Shown here: positions 1 through 10,407 of the stretch, in pieces
Position numbering within the stretch: the first letter of the stretch is position 1
Layout of the letters: the number at the start of each line of letters is the position of its first letter
Translations under genes and position numbers: made by a program
Assembly: GCF_036884655.1 (NCBI RefSeq)
Contig: NC_088342.1
Span: 16,701,001 to 16,765,000, forward strand
Reading direction: 5' to 3'
Source of the DNA: Musa acuminata AAA Group
Taxonomy: Eukaryota > Streptophyta > Magnoliopsida > Zingiberales > Musaceae
DNA: 64,000 bases
The notes under the pieces: model-generated
The model's input: the letters and a program-made list of their open reading frames with translations, nothing else
The model's database searches: none
Told to the model about the DNA's origin: nothing

Positions 1-2
1 TG

Positions 3-482
3 CAGGATATTACAGCTAAAGATATTATGTTGCCATATGGGGGGTTAATCACTAGATTTCTTCGTGCCTATGACATTTGCATCACACCCGATGAAGAAAC
101 AATTCAAAGTGATAGATATAACATTATCAATAAAAATTTACTAAAGAGACTTAGGTGCACATTTAACAATGGAATATGGGTAAGGCAACCTAGAAGGACA
201 GATCCTATTCCTCCATCAGTAGAACAACTAGAAACACCAATTTTTAGGGGAAATGAATCTGCTCCTCCTAGTCCCTTTGGTGCAGCACCTTCAGCTCCTG
301 TTTCATCCTCTGAAGGACTCATTATGGCAGAACTGTCTCAGATCAAATTCCAATAAGACCAACTCAAATCGCAGCAAGAACAAATTCAACTCTAACAAAT
401 TGAAATTTTGAAGGAACTACGACAACTAAATCAAAAAATAGATGTTATGTATCAGCACTATGGAGTACCTCCTAAGGATTGA
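3..482 (+). pseudogene. Plant-transposon-domain protein, C-terminal part, in the env-like slot of element A
   Basis: The frame is already open at the window edge, so the N-terminus lies to the left. Near its start it reads LPYGGLITRFLRAYDI, which resembles the 'putative plant transposon protein' domain found in many plant retroelement-associated ORFs. A proline/serine-rich linker follows (about residues 75-105 from the first ATG), then a Gln/Leu-rich heptad-like stretch that looks like a coiled coil. Two in-frame TAA codons (354-356 and in the coiled-coil region near 400) break it before the final TGA at 480-482. It is followed directly by the polypurine-rich 3' region and LTR of element A, which is where Sireviruses carry an env-like ORF. 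The domain match is from memory and the env-like role is inference from position only. No transmembrane segment is visible in the part present. Confidence 0.55.
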
Positions 483-1223
483 TGTCTCTTTTTATTCTGT
501 TTACTCTTAATATCTAGTTCGAAGCTGGTCATCTTTTGAACGAAAACTGAACCTTCTTTTTACATGTAATTTTAAAATTCTGGATATATGCTTCTGGATG
601 AATGCTGATTTTTCCTTTAAGATGAACTCTGCGTAAATATTTTAGCATACTTAATTTTGGATGATGAATTTTTGTATGATTAGTGCTGAATTCCTGATAT
701 TATAATCACAAGTTATATGATTTAAGTATCGTTCCCTTTTTTGTTGATGAAAAAGGGGGAGAAGTGATGACTAAATGATGACTTATACCATTTCGAGAGC
801 ATGACTTAATGATAATGTCTTATGCGCATCGTTAACATGACTTATATGAATTACAAAAGCTTGAGTGATAAGAATGTCTTATATGCCTTGCAAAATCTTT
901 GAGAATATCGCAAGATTGATTGATCATATTGAAAACATACCTTACATTAATATGATGAAATTCAGGTTGAAAATATTTATCTCCTACCGTAGTAAAAATT
1001 GTCTCTTATCATTCGACTTGAAAATGATTTTCATCGAAGTTTTGTATTTACTATTGCTTAATGAGAATAACGATAAGTTCTATGGTTAGAACTTATCGGT
1101 TTATGCTTGAATTCAATGGATGAAATTCAAGTATTTTCATCTTCTCATAATATGGCATATAGATAGGGGGAGTTATGTTTAACTCCGTCATCAATTGATT
1201 GTCGTCATCAAAAAGGGGGAGAT
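483..1223 (+). other. 3' noncoding region of element A with repeated polypurine motifs
   Basis: This gene-free stretch holds three polypurine tracts of the type GGGGGAG: near 754-762 after a TTGTTGATGA motif, near 1166-1173, and next to the LTR at 1212-1222. Repeated PPT copies upstream of the 3' LTR are a known hallmark of Sireviruses. The short ORF at 865-1089 is not a credible gene. Confidence 0.8.
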
Positions 1224-1817
1224 TGTTGAATCTCGGATTTTTATGATAAAATCAATTGATGGGTTAATTGATCTAATCCATATTATTGAGTTAAGTATGC
1301 AGGATTAACTACGATAACCAGAAAACACAAAGCAAGAATACCGGAGTCAAGTTCGATGGACGTTTAAGAGTCTGAAGAATCATCGGAGATGCTGCCGGAA
1401 CCAACCGAGAAGAAATCGAGAACCTGTCGGAATTTTCGGAAGTTTGCCGAAGAGATCGTCGAAGGTTCACGGAGATCACCGAGAAGGCTCAGCTACTCGT
1501 TAAAGTCATCACAAGTTCGGGAGCTTGCTGGGAGTCTGTCGGAAGAAGTTCCTCGGAAAGCTCGTCGGAACAAGACTCGACGTTCACGGTTGAAAACTTG
1601 CTTAGGATGTGTTTTGTTATGTAGTTCACTTGTAATTAGGATTAGGATTAAGAGATAATCCGATATCCTGGTTAGGGGCCAACTGGGCCCAAAATTAGAC
1701 TTGGTTTGGGCTAAATTTGAAGCCCAACCAGTGAACCGAAGGGTCTGGCGGTGGCACCGCCCAGCACCCGAGAGCTGGGCGGTGGCACCGCATGGGCTGG
1801 GCGGTGGCATCGCCCAG
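1224..1817 (+). repeat. 3' LTR of element A, U3 part
   Basis: It starts with TGTTGAATC immediately after a polypurine tract and is closely similar to the LTRs of element B. GGCGGTGGCACCGCC-type palindromes begin at about 1748. It is cut at CCCAG (1813-1817), the left target-site copy for element C, and continues at 29483-30168, giving an LTR of about 1.28 kb. The 89-residue ORF at 1389-1658 recurs in all LTRs of this family and is a by-product of stop-poor U3 repeats. Confidence 0.85.
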
Positions 1818-2353
1818 TGTAGGGAAATCTTGGGGCGACATCATATGCGCAGCGGAAGAACAAGAAAACAAAATCCCCGATTCCCAAAGAGATGTTCGTC
1901 GTCGTGCGAAGATTGGTACGCAAAATCCGCGAAACTTAAATATGCGTATAGAGTAGATTGTGTTACCTAGGGAGATCATATATCTCTTTTTCCTTGCAGA
2001 TCCTTAGGAGAGGGTGAAGGAGATCAAGCGTCCTCCTCTCTAGCGGTGATCCACACAGTACGGTTGCGATGACGCTCCTCAAAACTCCAGACCTGCTCTG
2101 AGGTGGAGAGGGAGAGGAGAATAGGAAAGGCAAGCAAAGGCTCTAGCCTTTGAGGCTCTGAATCCTTCCTATTTATAGAGGTCCCCTGTCAAACCCTAAT
2201 GGGTCCTCCCCTAGTGGGTATTGGATTTGCATCCAATAAGACAAGGGCTCCGTCGGATATCTCATATCCGAACCTCTACTCATCGCAATGCCTACCATAT
2301 GTGTGTGACCCTCTATGCCCAATACCGAGCTGGCCGTGAGTCATACCTGTCAG
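1818..2353 (-). repeat. Left (3') LTR of element C, segment 1
   Basis: It matches the right LTR from 20576 onward. The plus-strand CTATTTATAGAGG near 2167-2179 is the complement of a TATA box (CTATAAATAG on the minus strand). The LTR is interrupted by B and resumes at 12556 and 14503. Confidence 0.85.
2349..2353. repeat. Target-site duplication of element B, left copy (GTCAG)
   Basis: GTCAG precedes the TG of the 5' LTR and is repeated exactly at 12551-12555 after the terminal CA. The sequence reads through from 2353 to 12556 as in the uninterrupted right LTR of C near 21108. Confidence 0.95.
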
Positions 2354-2876
2354 TGTTGAATCTCGGATTTTGATGATAAAATCAATTGATGGGTTAATTG
2401 ATCTAATCCATATTATTGAGTTAAGTGTGCAGGAGTAACTACGATAACCAGAAAACACAAAGCAAGAATACCGGAGTCAAGTTCGATGGACGTTTAAGAG
2501 TCCGAAGAATCGTCGGAGATGCTGCCGGAACCAACCGAGAAGAAATCGGGAACCTGTCGGGATTTTCGAAAGTTCGCCGAAGAGATCGTCGGAGGTTCAC
2601 GGAGATCACCGAGAAGGCTCGACTACTCATTAAAGTCATCACAAGTTCGGGAGCTTGCTGGGAGTCCGTCGGAAGAAGTTCGTCGGAAAGCTCGCCGGAA
2701 CAAGACTCGACGTTCGCGGTTGAAAACTTGCTTAGGATGTGTTTTGTTATGTAGTTCACTTGTAATTAGGATTAGGATTAAGAGATAATCCTATATCCTG
2801 GTTACGGGCCAACTGGGCCCAAAATTAGACTTGGTTTGGGCTAAATTTGAAGCCCAACAAGTGAACCGAAGGGTCT

Positions 2877-2961
2877 GGCGGTGGCACCGCCTGGTCTGGG
2901 TGGTGGCACCACCCAGCACTGTCAGGCGGTGGCACCGCCACTGACAGGCGGTGGCACCGCC
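2877..2961 (+). repeat. Palindrome array in U3 of B (four GGCGGTGGCACCGCC modules)
   Basis: Perfect 15-base inverted repeats lie at 2877-2891, 2925-2939 and 2947-2961; a variant (GGTGGTGGCACCACC) lies near 2899-2913. Each is a 7-base arm pair around one central base. The array lies about 60 bp upstream of the TATA box. Related arrays are present in every LTR of the A/B and D/E/F groups here. Confidence 0.9.
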
Positions 2962-3021
2962 AGCATCGGGAACCCAAAGAGAATTCAAATTTGGAGCCCA
3001 AATTTGAATCCTCTTGAGGCC

Positions 3022-3029
3022 TATAAATA
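3022..3029 (+). promoter_or_regulatory. TATA box of the B 5' LTR
   Basis: TATAAATA in the context GAGGCCTATAAATACCCC. The same context recurs in the B 3' LTR (12015-12022), in E (13984-13991) and, on the minus strand, in D (22369-22376 and 28126-28133). A short inverted repeat, ATCTCAACTGAGAT (3038-3051), lies just downstream, where transcription would start. Confidence 0.8.
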
Positions 3030-3521
3030 CCCCTCAAATCTCAACTGAGATTACAACTTTTTGAGCAGCAATTGTTTGAGAGAAAAGTCTTAGAAAAGTC
3101 TTTGCTAGTCTTGTTTTCAATTTGCTAGTGTTCACCTCCTTCTTTCTTGCTGAAAATCTGTAAGAGAGTGAACCGCTTGTAAAAAGTTGTAAGAGGGGTA
3201 TTTACCCTTCCCCTTCAAGAGATTTTCTAGTGGAAGGTGGGAGCCTCATCGAAGATGGGCCTTGCAAGTGGATGTAGGTCATCTGACCGAACCACTGTAA
3301 AATCGGTATGATCTCTGGTTTGCATTTACTTATTGTCATTTACATTACTGCAAACCATTTGCACTTTAATGCTCTACTTCTTTGTCTCCGTCTTACTTAT
3401 CTCTTCAAGTTAATACGCAATCGAAACGGCTTCAAACGAAAACGTTGCTTTTATCGTACGAAGTTTCCGAAAGTGTTTAAATCGTCAAAAGTTTATCACA
3501 CTTTACCGCTGCAATAATTCA

Positions 3522-3537
3522 CCCCCCCCCCCCCCCC
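3522..3537 (+). repeat. Poly-C tract in U5 of B
   Basis: A run of 16 C residues just before the conserved LTR end. The equivalent run is shorter in the 3' LTR (near 12517-12525) and long in E (near 14456-14472). As a homopolymer its exact length is unreliable in sequencing. Confidence 0.85.
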
Positions 3538-3569
3538 GCCCCTCTTAGTGTCGCTCCGATCCTAACAAT

Positions 3570-3581
3570 TGGTATCAAAGC
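3570..3581 (+). promoter_or_regulatory. Primer-binding site of element B (iMet tRNA)
   Basis: TGGTATCAAAGC lies two bases after the LTR end and matches the 3' end of plant initiator methionine tRNA, with A for G at one position. Confidence 0.9.
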
Positions 3582-3739
3582 AAGGCTCACTCTCATATTT
3601 GGTTTAATACCCAAGAGAGATGGCTTATTCCGGCATGCATGAGGGTCATTCTATCACACGTCCACCCTTGTTTAATGGGTCGGATTATACTTATTGGAAG
3701 ACTAGGATGAGGATCTTCCTCATTTCTATGGATTTCGAG

Positions 3740-4848
3740 CTTTGGACTATTATTGAAAACGGATTTCAAAAATCTTCTCTTCTGATGAGCGAATGGAATG
3801 AATCGGAGAAGAAGGTTTTTGCTTTAAATGCAAAGGCTATGAATGCCTTGTTTTGTGCACTAGACAAAAATGAATTTAATCGTGTTTCAATTTGTGATTT
3901 GGCTTTTGATATTTGGAGAACTCTTGAGGTCACTCATGAATGCACTAGCCGAGTGAAAGAGTCCAAAATCAACATCCTTGTGCACTCTTATGAACTTTTC
4001 CGAATGAAACCAAGTGAGTCCATCGGAGACATGTACACCCGGTTTACGGATGTCATCAATGGACTCAAAGCTCTTGGTAAAGATTTTACTAACTTTGAAC
4101 TAGTAACTAAAATCTTAAGATCCCTCCCTAAATGTTGGGATCCAAAAGTTACGGCCATTCAAGAGGCCAAAAACCTTAAAGCATTCTCTCTTGAAGAACT
4201 CATTGGGTCTCTAATGACCTACGAAATGACATGTAAGCTCATGACGAGCTCGAGAACCCCCTTCCAAAGAACAAGAAGGATATGGCACTCAAATCATAAG
4301 AAGACCACTTGAAAGGAACATCAAGTGATGAGGACAGTGACAATGACATTGCACTTTTGACTCAAAAATTTAAAAAATATTTAAAAAAGAACAAATTTAA
4401 AAATAATACAAAAAATAAATTTGAACAAAAGAAGGACCAAGTGATTTGCTATGAATGTAAAAAACCGGGACACTACAAGAACGATTGTCCTCAAGCCAAA
4501 AAGAGAACATCAAAGAAGAAGGCGCTCAAGGCAACGTGGGATGATTCAAGCGCGCCCGAAGAAGAGGAGTCCAACACCGAGTAAGTTGCTCATTACGCGC
4601 TAATGGCTTTTGGAGAAGAGGTATGTGATTTATTTAATGAAGATTTATCTTTTGAAGAACTCTCTATTGCTTTTAATGAATTATTTGATGAATGTAGAAC
4701 TATTAGCAAGAATTTAAGTATCTTAAAGAAAGAGCATGCTTTGCTACAAGATAAGTTTGATAGTCTTCAAACTCCTCCATGCTCTAAGTGTGAGCATTTA
4801 GAAGCAATAAAAAATGAAAATTTGCTTCTTAAAGAAACCTTAAACAAG
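3740..4848 (+). repeat. gag tandem repeat unit 1 (1,109 bp)
   Basis: The unit runs from CTTTGGACTATT to AAACCTTAAACAAG. It differs from units 2 and 3 by only a few point changes (for example near 4133 and 4297). Confidence 0.95.
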
Positions 4849-5956
4849 CTTTGGACTATTATTGAAAACGGATTTCAAAAATCTTCTCTTCTGATGAGCG
4901 AATGGAATGAATCGGAGAAGAAGGTTTTTGCTTTAAATGCAAAGGCTATGAATGCCTTGTTTTGTGCACTAGACAAAAATGAATTTAATCGTGTTTCAAT
5001 TTGTGATTTGGCTTTTGATATTTGGAGAACTCCTGAGGTCACTCATGAATGCACTAGCCGGGTGAAAGAGTCCAAAATCAACATCCTTGTGCACTCTTAT
5101 GAACTTTTCCGAATGAAACCAAGTGAGTCCATCGGAGACATGTACACCCGGTTTACGGATGTCATCAATGGACTCAAAGCTCTTGGTAAAGATTTTACTA
5201 ACTTTGAACTAGTAACTAAAATCTTAAGATCCCTCCCTAAAAGTTGGGATCCAAAAGTTACGGCCATTCAAGAGGCCAAAAACCTTAAAGCATTCTCTCT
5301 TGAAGAACTCATTGGGTCTCTAATGACCTACGAAATGACATGTAAGCTCATGACGAGCTCGAGAACCCCCTTCCAAAGAACAAGAAGGATATGGCACTCA
5401 AATCACAAGAAGACCACTTGAAAGGAACATCAAGTGATGAGGACAGTGACAATGACATTGCACTTTTGACTCAAAAATTTAAAAAATATTTAAAAAAGAA
5501 CAAATTTAAAAATAATACAAAAAATAAATTTGAACAAAAGAAGGACCAAGTGATTTGCTATGAATGTAAAAAACCGGGACACTACAAGAACGATTGTCCT
5601 CAAGCCAAAAAGAGAACATCAAAGAAGAAGGCGCTCAAGGCAACGTGGGATGATTCAAGCGCGCCCGAAGAAGAGGAGTCCAACACCGAGTAAGTTGCTC
5701 ATTACGCGCTAATGGCTTTTGGAGAAGAGGTATGTGATTTATTTAATGAAGATTTATCTTTTGAAGAACTCTCTATTGCTTTTAATGAATTATTTGATGA
5801 ATGTAGAACTATTAGCAAGAATTTAAGTATCTTAAAGAAAGAGCATGCTTTGCTACAAGATAAGTTTGATAGTCTTCAAACTCCTCCATGCTCTAAGTGT
5901 GAGCATTTAGAAGCAATAAAAAATGAAATTTGCTTCTTAAAGAAACCTTAAACAAG
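4849..5956 (+). repeat. gag tandem repeat unit 2 (1,108 bp)
   Basis: Nearly identical to unit 1. It carries a private CCT change near 5033 and a one-base deletion in an A/T run near 5928 that shifts frame into unit 3. Confidence 0.95.
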
Positions 5957-7065
5957 CTTTGGACTATTATTGAAAACGGATTTCAAAAATCTTCTCTTCT
6001 GATGAGCGAATGGAATGAATCGGAGAAGAAGGTTTTTGCTTTAAATGCAAAGGCTATGAATGCCTTGTTTTGTGCACTAGACAAAAATGAATTTAATCGT
6101 GTTTCAATTTGTGATTTGGCTTTTGATATTTGGAGAACTCTTGAGGTCACTCATGAATGCACTAGCCGAGTGAAAGAGTCCAAAATCAACATCCTTGTGC
6201 ACTCTTATGAACTTTTCCGAATGAAACCAAGTGAGTCCATCGGAGACATGTACACCCGGTTTACGGATGTCATCAATGGACTCAAAGCTCTTGGTAAAGA
6301 TTTTACTAACTTTGAACTAGTAACTAAAATCTTAAGATCCCTCCCTAAAAGTTGGGATCCAAAAGTTACGGCCATTCAAGAGGCCAAAAACCTTAAAGCA
6401 TTCTCTCTTGAAGAACTCATTGGGTCTCTAATGACCTACGAAATGACATGTAAGCTCATGACGAGCTCGAGAACCCCCTTCCAAAGAACAAGAAGGATAT
6501 GGCACTCAAATCACAAGAAGACCACTTGAAAGGAACATCAAGTGATGAGGACAGTGACAATGACATTGCACTTTTGACTCAAAAATTTAAAAAATATTTA
6601 AAAAAGAACAAATTTAAAAATAATACAAAAAATAAATTTGAACAAAAGAAGGACCAAGTGATTTGCTATGAATGTAAAAAACCGGGACACTACAAGAACG
6701 ATTGTCCTCAAGCCAAAAAGAGAACATCAAAGAAGAAGGCGCTCAAGGCAACGTGGGATGATTCAAGCGCGCCCGAAGAAGAGGAGTCCAACACCGAGTA
6801 AGTTGCTCATTACGCGCTAATGGCTTTTGGAGAAGAGGTATGTGATTTATTTAATGAAGATTTATCTTTTGAAGAACTCTCTATTGCTTTTAATGAATTA
6901 TTTGATGAATGTAGAACTATTAGCAAGAATTTAAGTATCTTAAAGAAAGAGCATGCTTTGCTACAAGATAAGTTTGATAGTCTTCAAACTCCTCCATGCT
7001 CTAAGTGTGAGCATTTAGAAGCAATAAAAAATGAAATTTTGCTTCTTAAAGAAACCTTAAACAAG
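5957..7065 (+). repeat. gag tandem repeat unit 3 (1,109 bp)
   Basis: The last copy. At 7065 the sequence leaves the repeat (AAACAAG followed by TTTAAGG rather than CTTTGG) and continues into the unique gag end and pol. Confidence 0.95.
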
Positions 7066-10000
7066 TTTAAGGTTGGTAGCAAAGGATTAGATATGATCCT
7101 TGCACACAAGGGTCACGTCGCAAATAGAAATGGAATTGGATTTGTAAAAGGATTACATCAAAATCCTACCACTTTCATAAAAGGACCTACATTACATGTT
7201 TCCTCTTATATGAAATGCAACTTCTGTTGCAAATCCGGACATATTACCTACAAATGTCCATTTAGGAAAATTAGTTCACAAAAATTAATATGGGTTCCTA
7301 AAGGAACTATAAAGGATTCAATAATAAATAACAAAGTTAGTGGATCAATTTTTGAGGCACCCAAAATCAAATGGGTACCTAAAAGTCATCCTCTTTTGTA
7401 GACAAACCCACAAGCTAGGAGCAAGAGATGGTATCTCGATAGTGGATGCTCAAGACATATAACTAGAGATCCATCTCATTTCTCTATGCTCACTAGCAAA
7501 GAAGAAGGGTACGTCACCTTCGGAGACAACAACAAAGGCAAAATCATTGGCAAGGGAACTATTGGTAATAAATTTAGTTTTTCCATTGATGATGTTTTAC
7601 TAGTTGATGGATTGAAACATAATCTTTTGAGTATTAGTCAACTATGCGATAAAGGTTATATCGTTAGATTCGAATCAAATATGTGTATTATCGAAAAACC
7701 AAACAATAACTTGACTATGATTGCATTAAAACAAAATAATGTCTACACCATCAACCTTGATGAACTAAGTAATGAAATGTGCTTCTCCGCTCTAAATGAT
7801 GATGCTTGGCTTTGGCATAGGAGATTAGGCCATGCAAGCATGAAACTAATATCTAAGATCTCATCTAGAGAATTAGTACGAGGGATTCCAAATATGAAGT
7901 TTACTAAGGACAAAGTATGTGATGCATGTCAACTAGGTAAACAAATAAAAACTAGTTTCAAACCAAAAAATCAAATTAGCACCATTAGACCACTACAATT
8001 GATCCATTTGGACTTATTCAGACCAATTGACACAACAAGTCTAGGGGGAAGCAAATATGCGTTTGTAATTGTGGATGACTATACTAGGTACACTTGGACC
8101 TATTTCTTAGTCCACAAAAGTGATTGCTTCAAGTGCTTCTCTAAATTTTGTAAACTCACTCAAAAAGAAAAAGGTTTCATGATTTCATCAATTCGGAGTG
8201 ATCACGGTGGCGAATTTCAAAACCGTGACTTTCAAAATTTTTGTGAAGTTAATGGATACAATCACAACTTCTCCACTCCGAGGAATCCCCAACAAAATGG
8301 AGTAGTTGAAAGAAAAAATAGAAACCTACAAGAAATGGCAAGAACTATGTTAAATGAACATAGTTTACCTAAGTATTTTTGGGCTGAAGCCGTAAATACG
8401 ACTTACTACATCATGAATAGAGTCCTAATAAGACCATCCTTATCAAAAACTCCCTATGAATTGTGGAATAACAAAAAACCAAATATTTTCTATTTTAAAG
8501 TTTTCGGTTGTAAATGCTTTATTTTGAATGAAAGGGATGTCTTAGGAAAATTTGATGCTAAATCCGATGAAGGCATCTTTCTTAGTTACTCTTCCGTTTC
8601 TAAGGCTTTTCGGGTTTTTAACAAAAGAACGTTAGTAATAGAAGAGTCTATTCATGTAGTTTTTGATGATGATCTTGGTTTTGATAATTTGAATTTAAAT
8701 GAACCTCCTCCTCAAAATAGTAACTTGGATGCACCTTCTTCCGAAATTTCCTTACCCAAGGAATAGAAGTATATAGATGCTCATCCAAAGGAGCTAATTA
8801 TAGGAGATACATCAAAAGGGGTTCAAACTCGTTCCTCTTTCAAGAATTTTTGTGCTAGTACCGCCTTCCTTTCTCAAATCGAACCTAAATGCATTGACGA
8901 GGCCATAAAAGATGATTTTTGGATTATTGCAATGCAAGAGGAATTGAATCAATTTGAGAGGAATAAGGTATGTAAGCTTGTTCCTAGACCTAGTGACCAT
9001 TTAGTCATTGGTACTAAATGGGTCTTTAGAAACAAGCAAGACGAAAATGGTATCGTGGTTAGAAACAAGGCTAGATTAGTGGCCAAAGGTTTCAACCAAG
9101 AAGAAGGTATCGATTACGAAGAAACCTTCGCTCCCGTGGCTTGATTAGAAGCCATAAGGATGCTCCTTGCCTATGCTAGTAGTAATAATTTTAAACTATT
9201 TCAAATGGATGTCAAAAGGGCTTTCTTGAATGGTTTTATTTCCGAAGAAGTATATGTCGAACAACCTCCCGGATTTGAAAATTCTCTTCTTCCTAACCAT
9301 GTATTCAAATTGACTAAGGCCCTCTATGGCTTGAAACAAGCTCCTAGAGCTTGGTATGAAAGGCTTAGTTCCTTTCTTATTTTAAATAATTTTACTAAAG
9401 GCAAGGTTGATACTACATTGTTTATTAAACATTTTAAAAATAATTTTCTTATTGTGCAAATTTATGTTGACGATATTATTTTTGGCTCTTCGGATGAATC
9501 ACTATGTGAATCATTTGCCAAATGTATGAGTCATGAATTTGAAATGAGTTTAATGGGTGAATTAACTTTCTTTTTGGGATTACAAATCAAACAACTTAGT
9601 GATGGTATATTTCTTAACCAATCTAAATATACATTAGAATTGTTAAAACGATTTAACATGGATAATTCAAAAGCAATAAACACCCCTATGATTACTGCGA
9701 CTAAGTTAGAAATGGATGAAAATAGTGAAAATTTTGATCAAAAAACATATAGGGGAATGATAGGTAGTCTACTCTACCTCACCACGACTAGACCGGATAT
9801 TATGTTTAGTGTAGGACTTTGCGCTAGGTTTCAATCAAATCCTAAATTATCTCATCTTAAAAGTGTTAAAAGAATATTTAGGTATCTTAAAGGAACTCCA
9901 AATCTAGGACTATTGTATCCAAAATCTGAAAATTTTGATTTAATAGCTTATGCAGATACCGATTTTGGCGGATGCAGGATAGATAGAAAAAGTACATCTG

Positions 10001-10407
10001 GAACATGCCAATTTTTGGGACATGCACTTGTTTCTTAGACTTCCAAGAAACAAAATTCAGTTGCACTATCTACGGCGGAAGCCGAATATATTACTGCAAG
10101 TGCATGTTGTGCACAAGTTGTTTGGATGAAAAATACATTTGAAGACTATGGAAGTCACTTTAAAAACATTCCCATAAAATATGATAATACTAGTGCCATA
10201 TGTCTTACTAAAAATCCAATTCAGCACTCTAGAACTAAGCACATCGACGTTAGGCATCATTTCATATGCGATCATGTCCTTAACAATGATGTTGTTCTAG
10301 AATTCATTGACACAAAGCATTAATTAGCAGATATATTTACAAAAGCCTTGAATGAAGACCAATTTGAATTCATTAGAAGGGAATTAGGTATGTTAAATTG
10401 TCCCTAA
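7066..10407 (+). pseudogene. pol: pol of element B: protease, integrase, reverse transcriptase, RNase H
   Basis: One reading frame runs without frameshift from gag unit 3 to the natural TAA at 10405-10407, but five stops break it: 7399-7401, 8764-8766, 9142-9144, 10036-10038 and 10321-10323. A second zinc knuckle (CNFCCKSGHITYKC) lies near 7220. The protease has its catalytic Asp at 7438-7440 in WYLDSGCSRH. The integrase has the HHCC finger (HRRLGH...CDAC) near 7815-7930, then the D, D (RSDHGGEF) and E (NGVVERKNR) residues to about 8310. RT has FQMDVKRAFLNG near 9200, LYGLKQAPRAW and YVDD near 9463. RNase H ends with LADIFTKAL near 10325. Order and motifs are those of Ty1/copia. The enzymes are individually recognisable but not expressible as one polyprotein. 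Confidence 0.95.

Larger units (their letters stand above)
1..1817 (+). mobile_element. Sirevirus-like copia element A, 3' end (first segment)
   Basis: This segment holds the end of the internal region (1-1223) and the first 594 bp of the 3' LTR of a plus-strand Ty1/copia element. The region 530-1223 matches the 3' noncoding region of element B (about 10750-11374). The LTR is interrupted by element C and resumes at 29483. The 5' part of element A lies outside the window. Confidence 0.85.
2354..3567 (+). repeat. 5' LTR of element B
   Basis: 1,214 bp, TGTTGAATC...CCTAACA. U3 contains a stop-poor block of imperfect GTTCGCCGGAAG-like repeats, then the palindrome array, TATA box, a short inverted repeat, and a poly-C tract near the end of U5. 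The primer site follows two bases after the LTR. Confidence 0.95.
3620..7065 (+). pseudogene. gag: gag of element B, with a broken and tandemly triplicated central part
   Basis: The frame starts at ATG 3620 (MAYSGMHEGHSITRPP) with the gag N-terminal domain typical of plant copia elements (DUF4219/UBN2 type), carrying FNGSDYTYWKTRM near residue 21. Next come an acidic linker, a lysine-rich segment, and a CCHC zinc knuckle (CYECKKPGHYKNDC, copies near 4450, 5559 and 6667) for RNA packaging. Then comes a helical segment starting MAFGEEVCDLF. The part from LWTIIENGF to the helical segment is present three times in tandem. Each copy has the same single-base frameshift near 4231/5340/6448, just after MTYEMTCKL, and the same TAA after the acidic EEEESNTE stretch. 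Copy 2 has an extra one-base deletion near 5928. No intact Gag can be made. Confidence 0.92.

Noticed and set aside
1389..2759. ORFs of 89-109 codons repeated in LTRs of A and B
   Set aside because: They arise from repeated CGG-rich U3 words and appear on both strands. Kept as a finding on U3 structure, not as genes.
3740..7065. Three separate gag genes in a row
   Set aside because: Unit boundaries, near identity and shared lesions show a tandem duplication inside a single gag.
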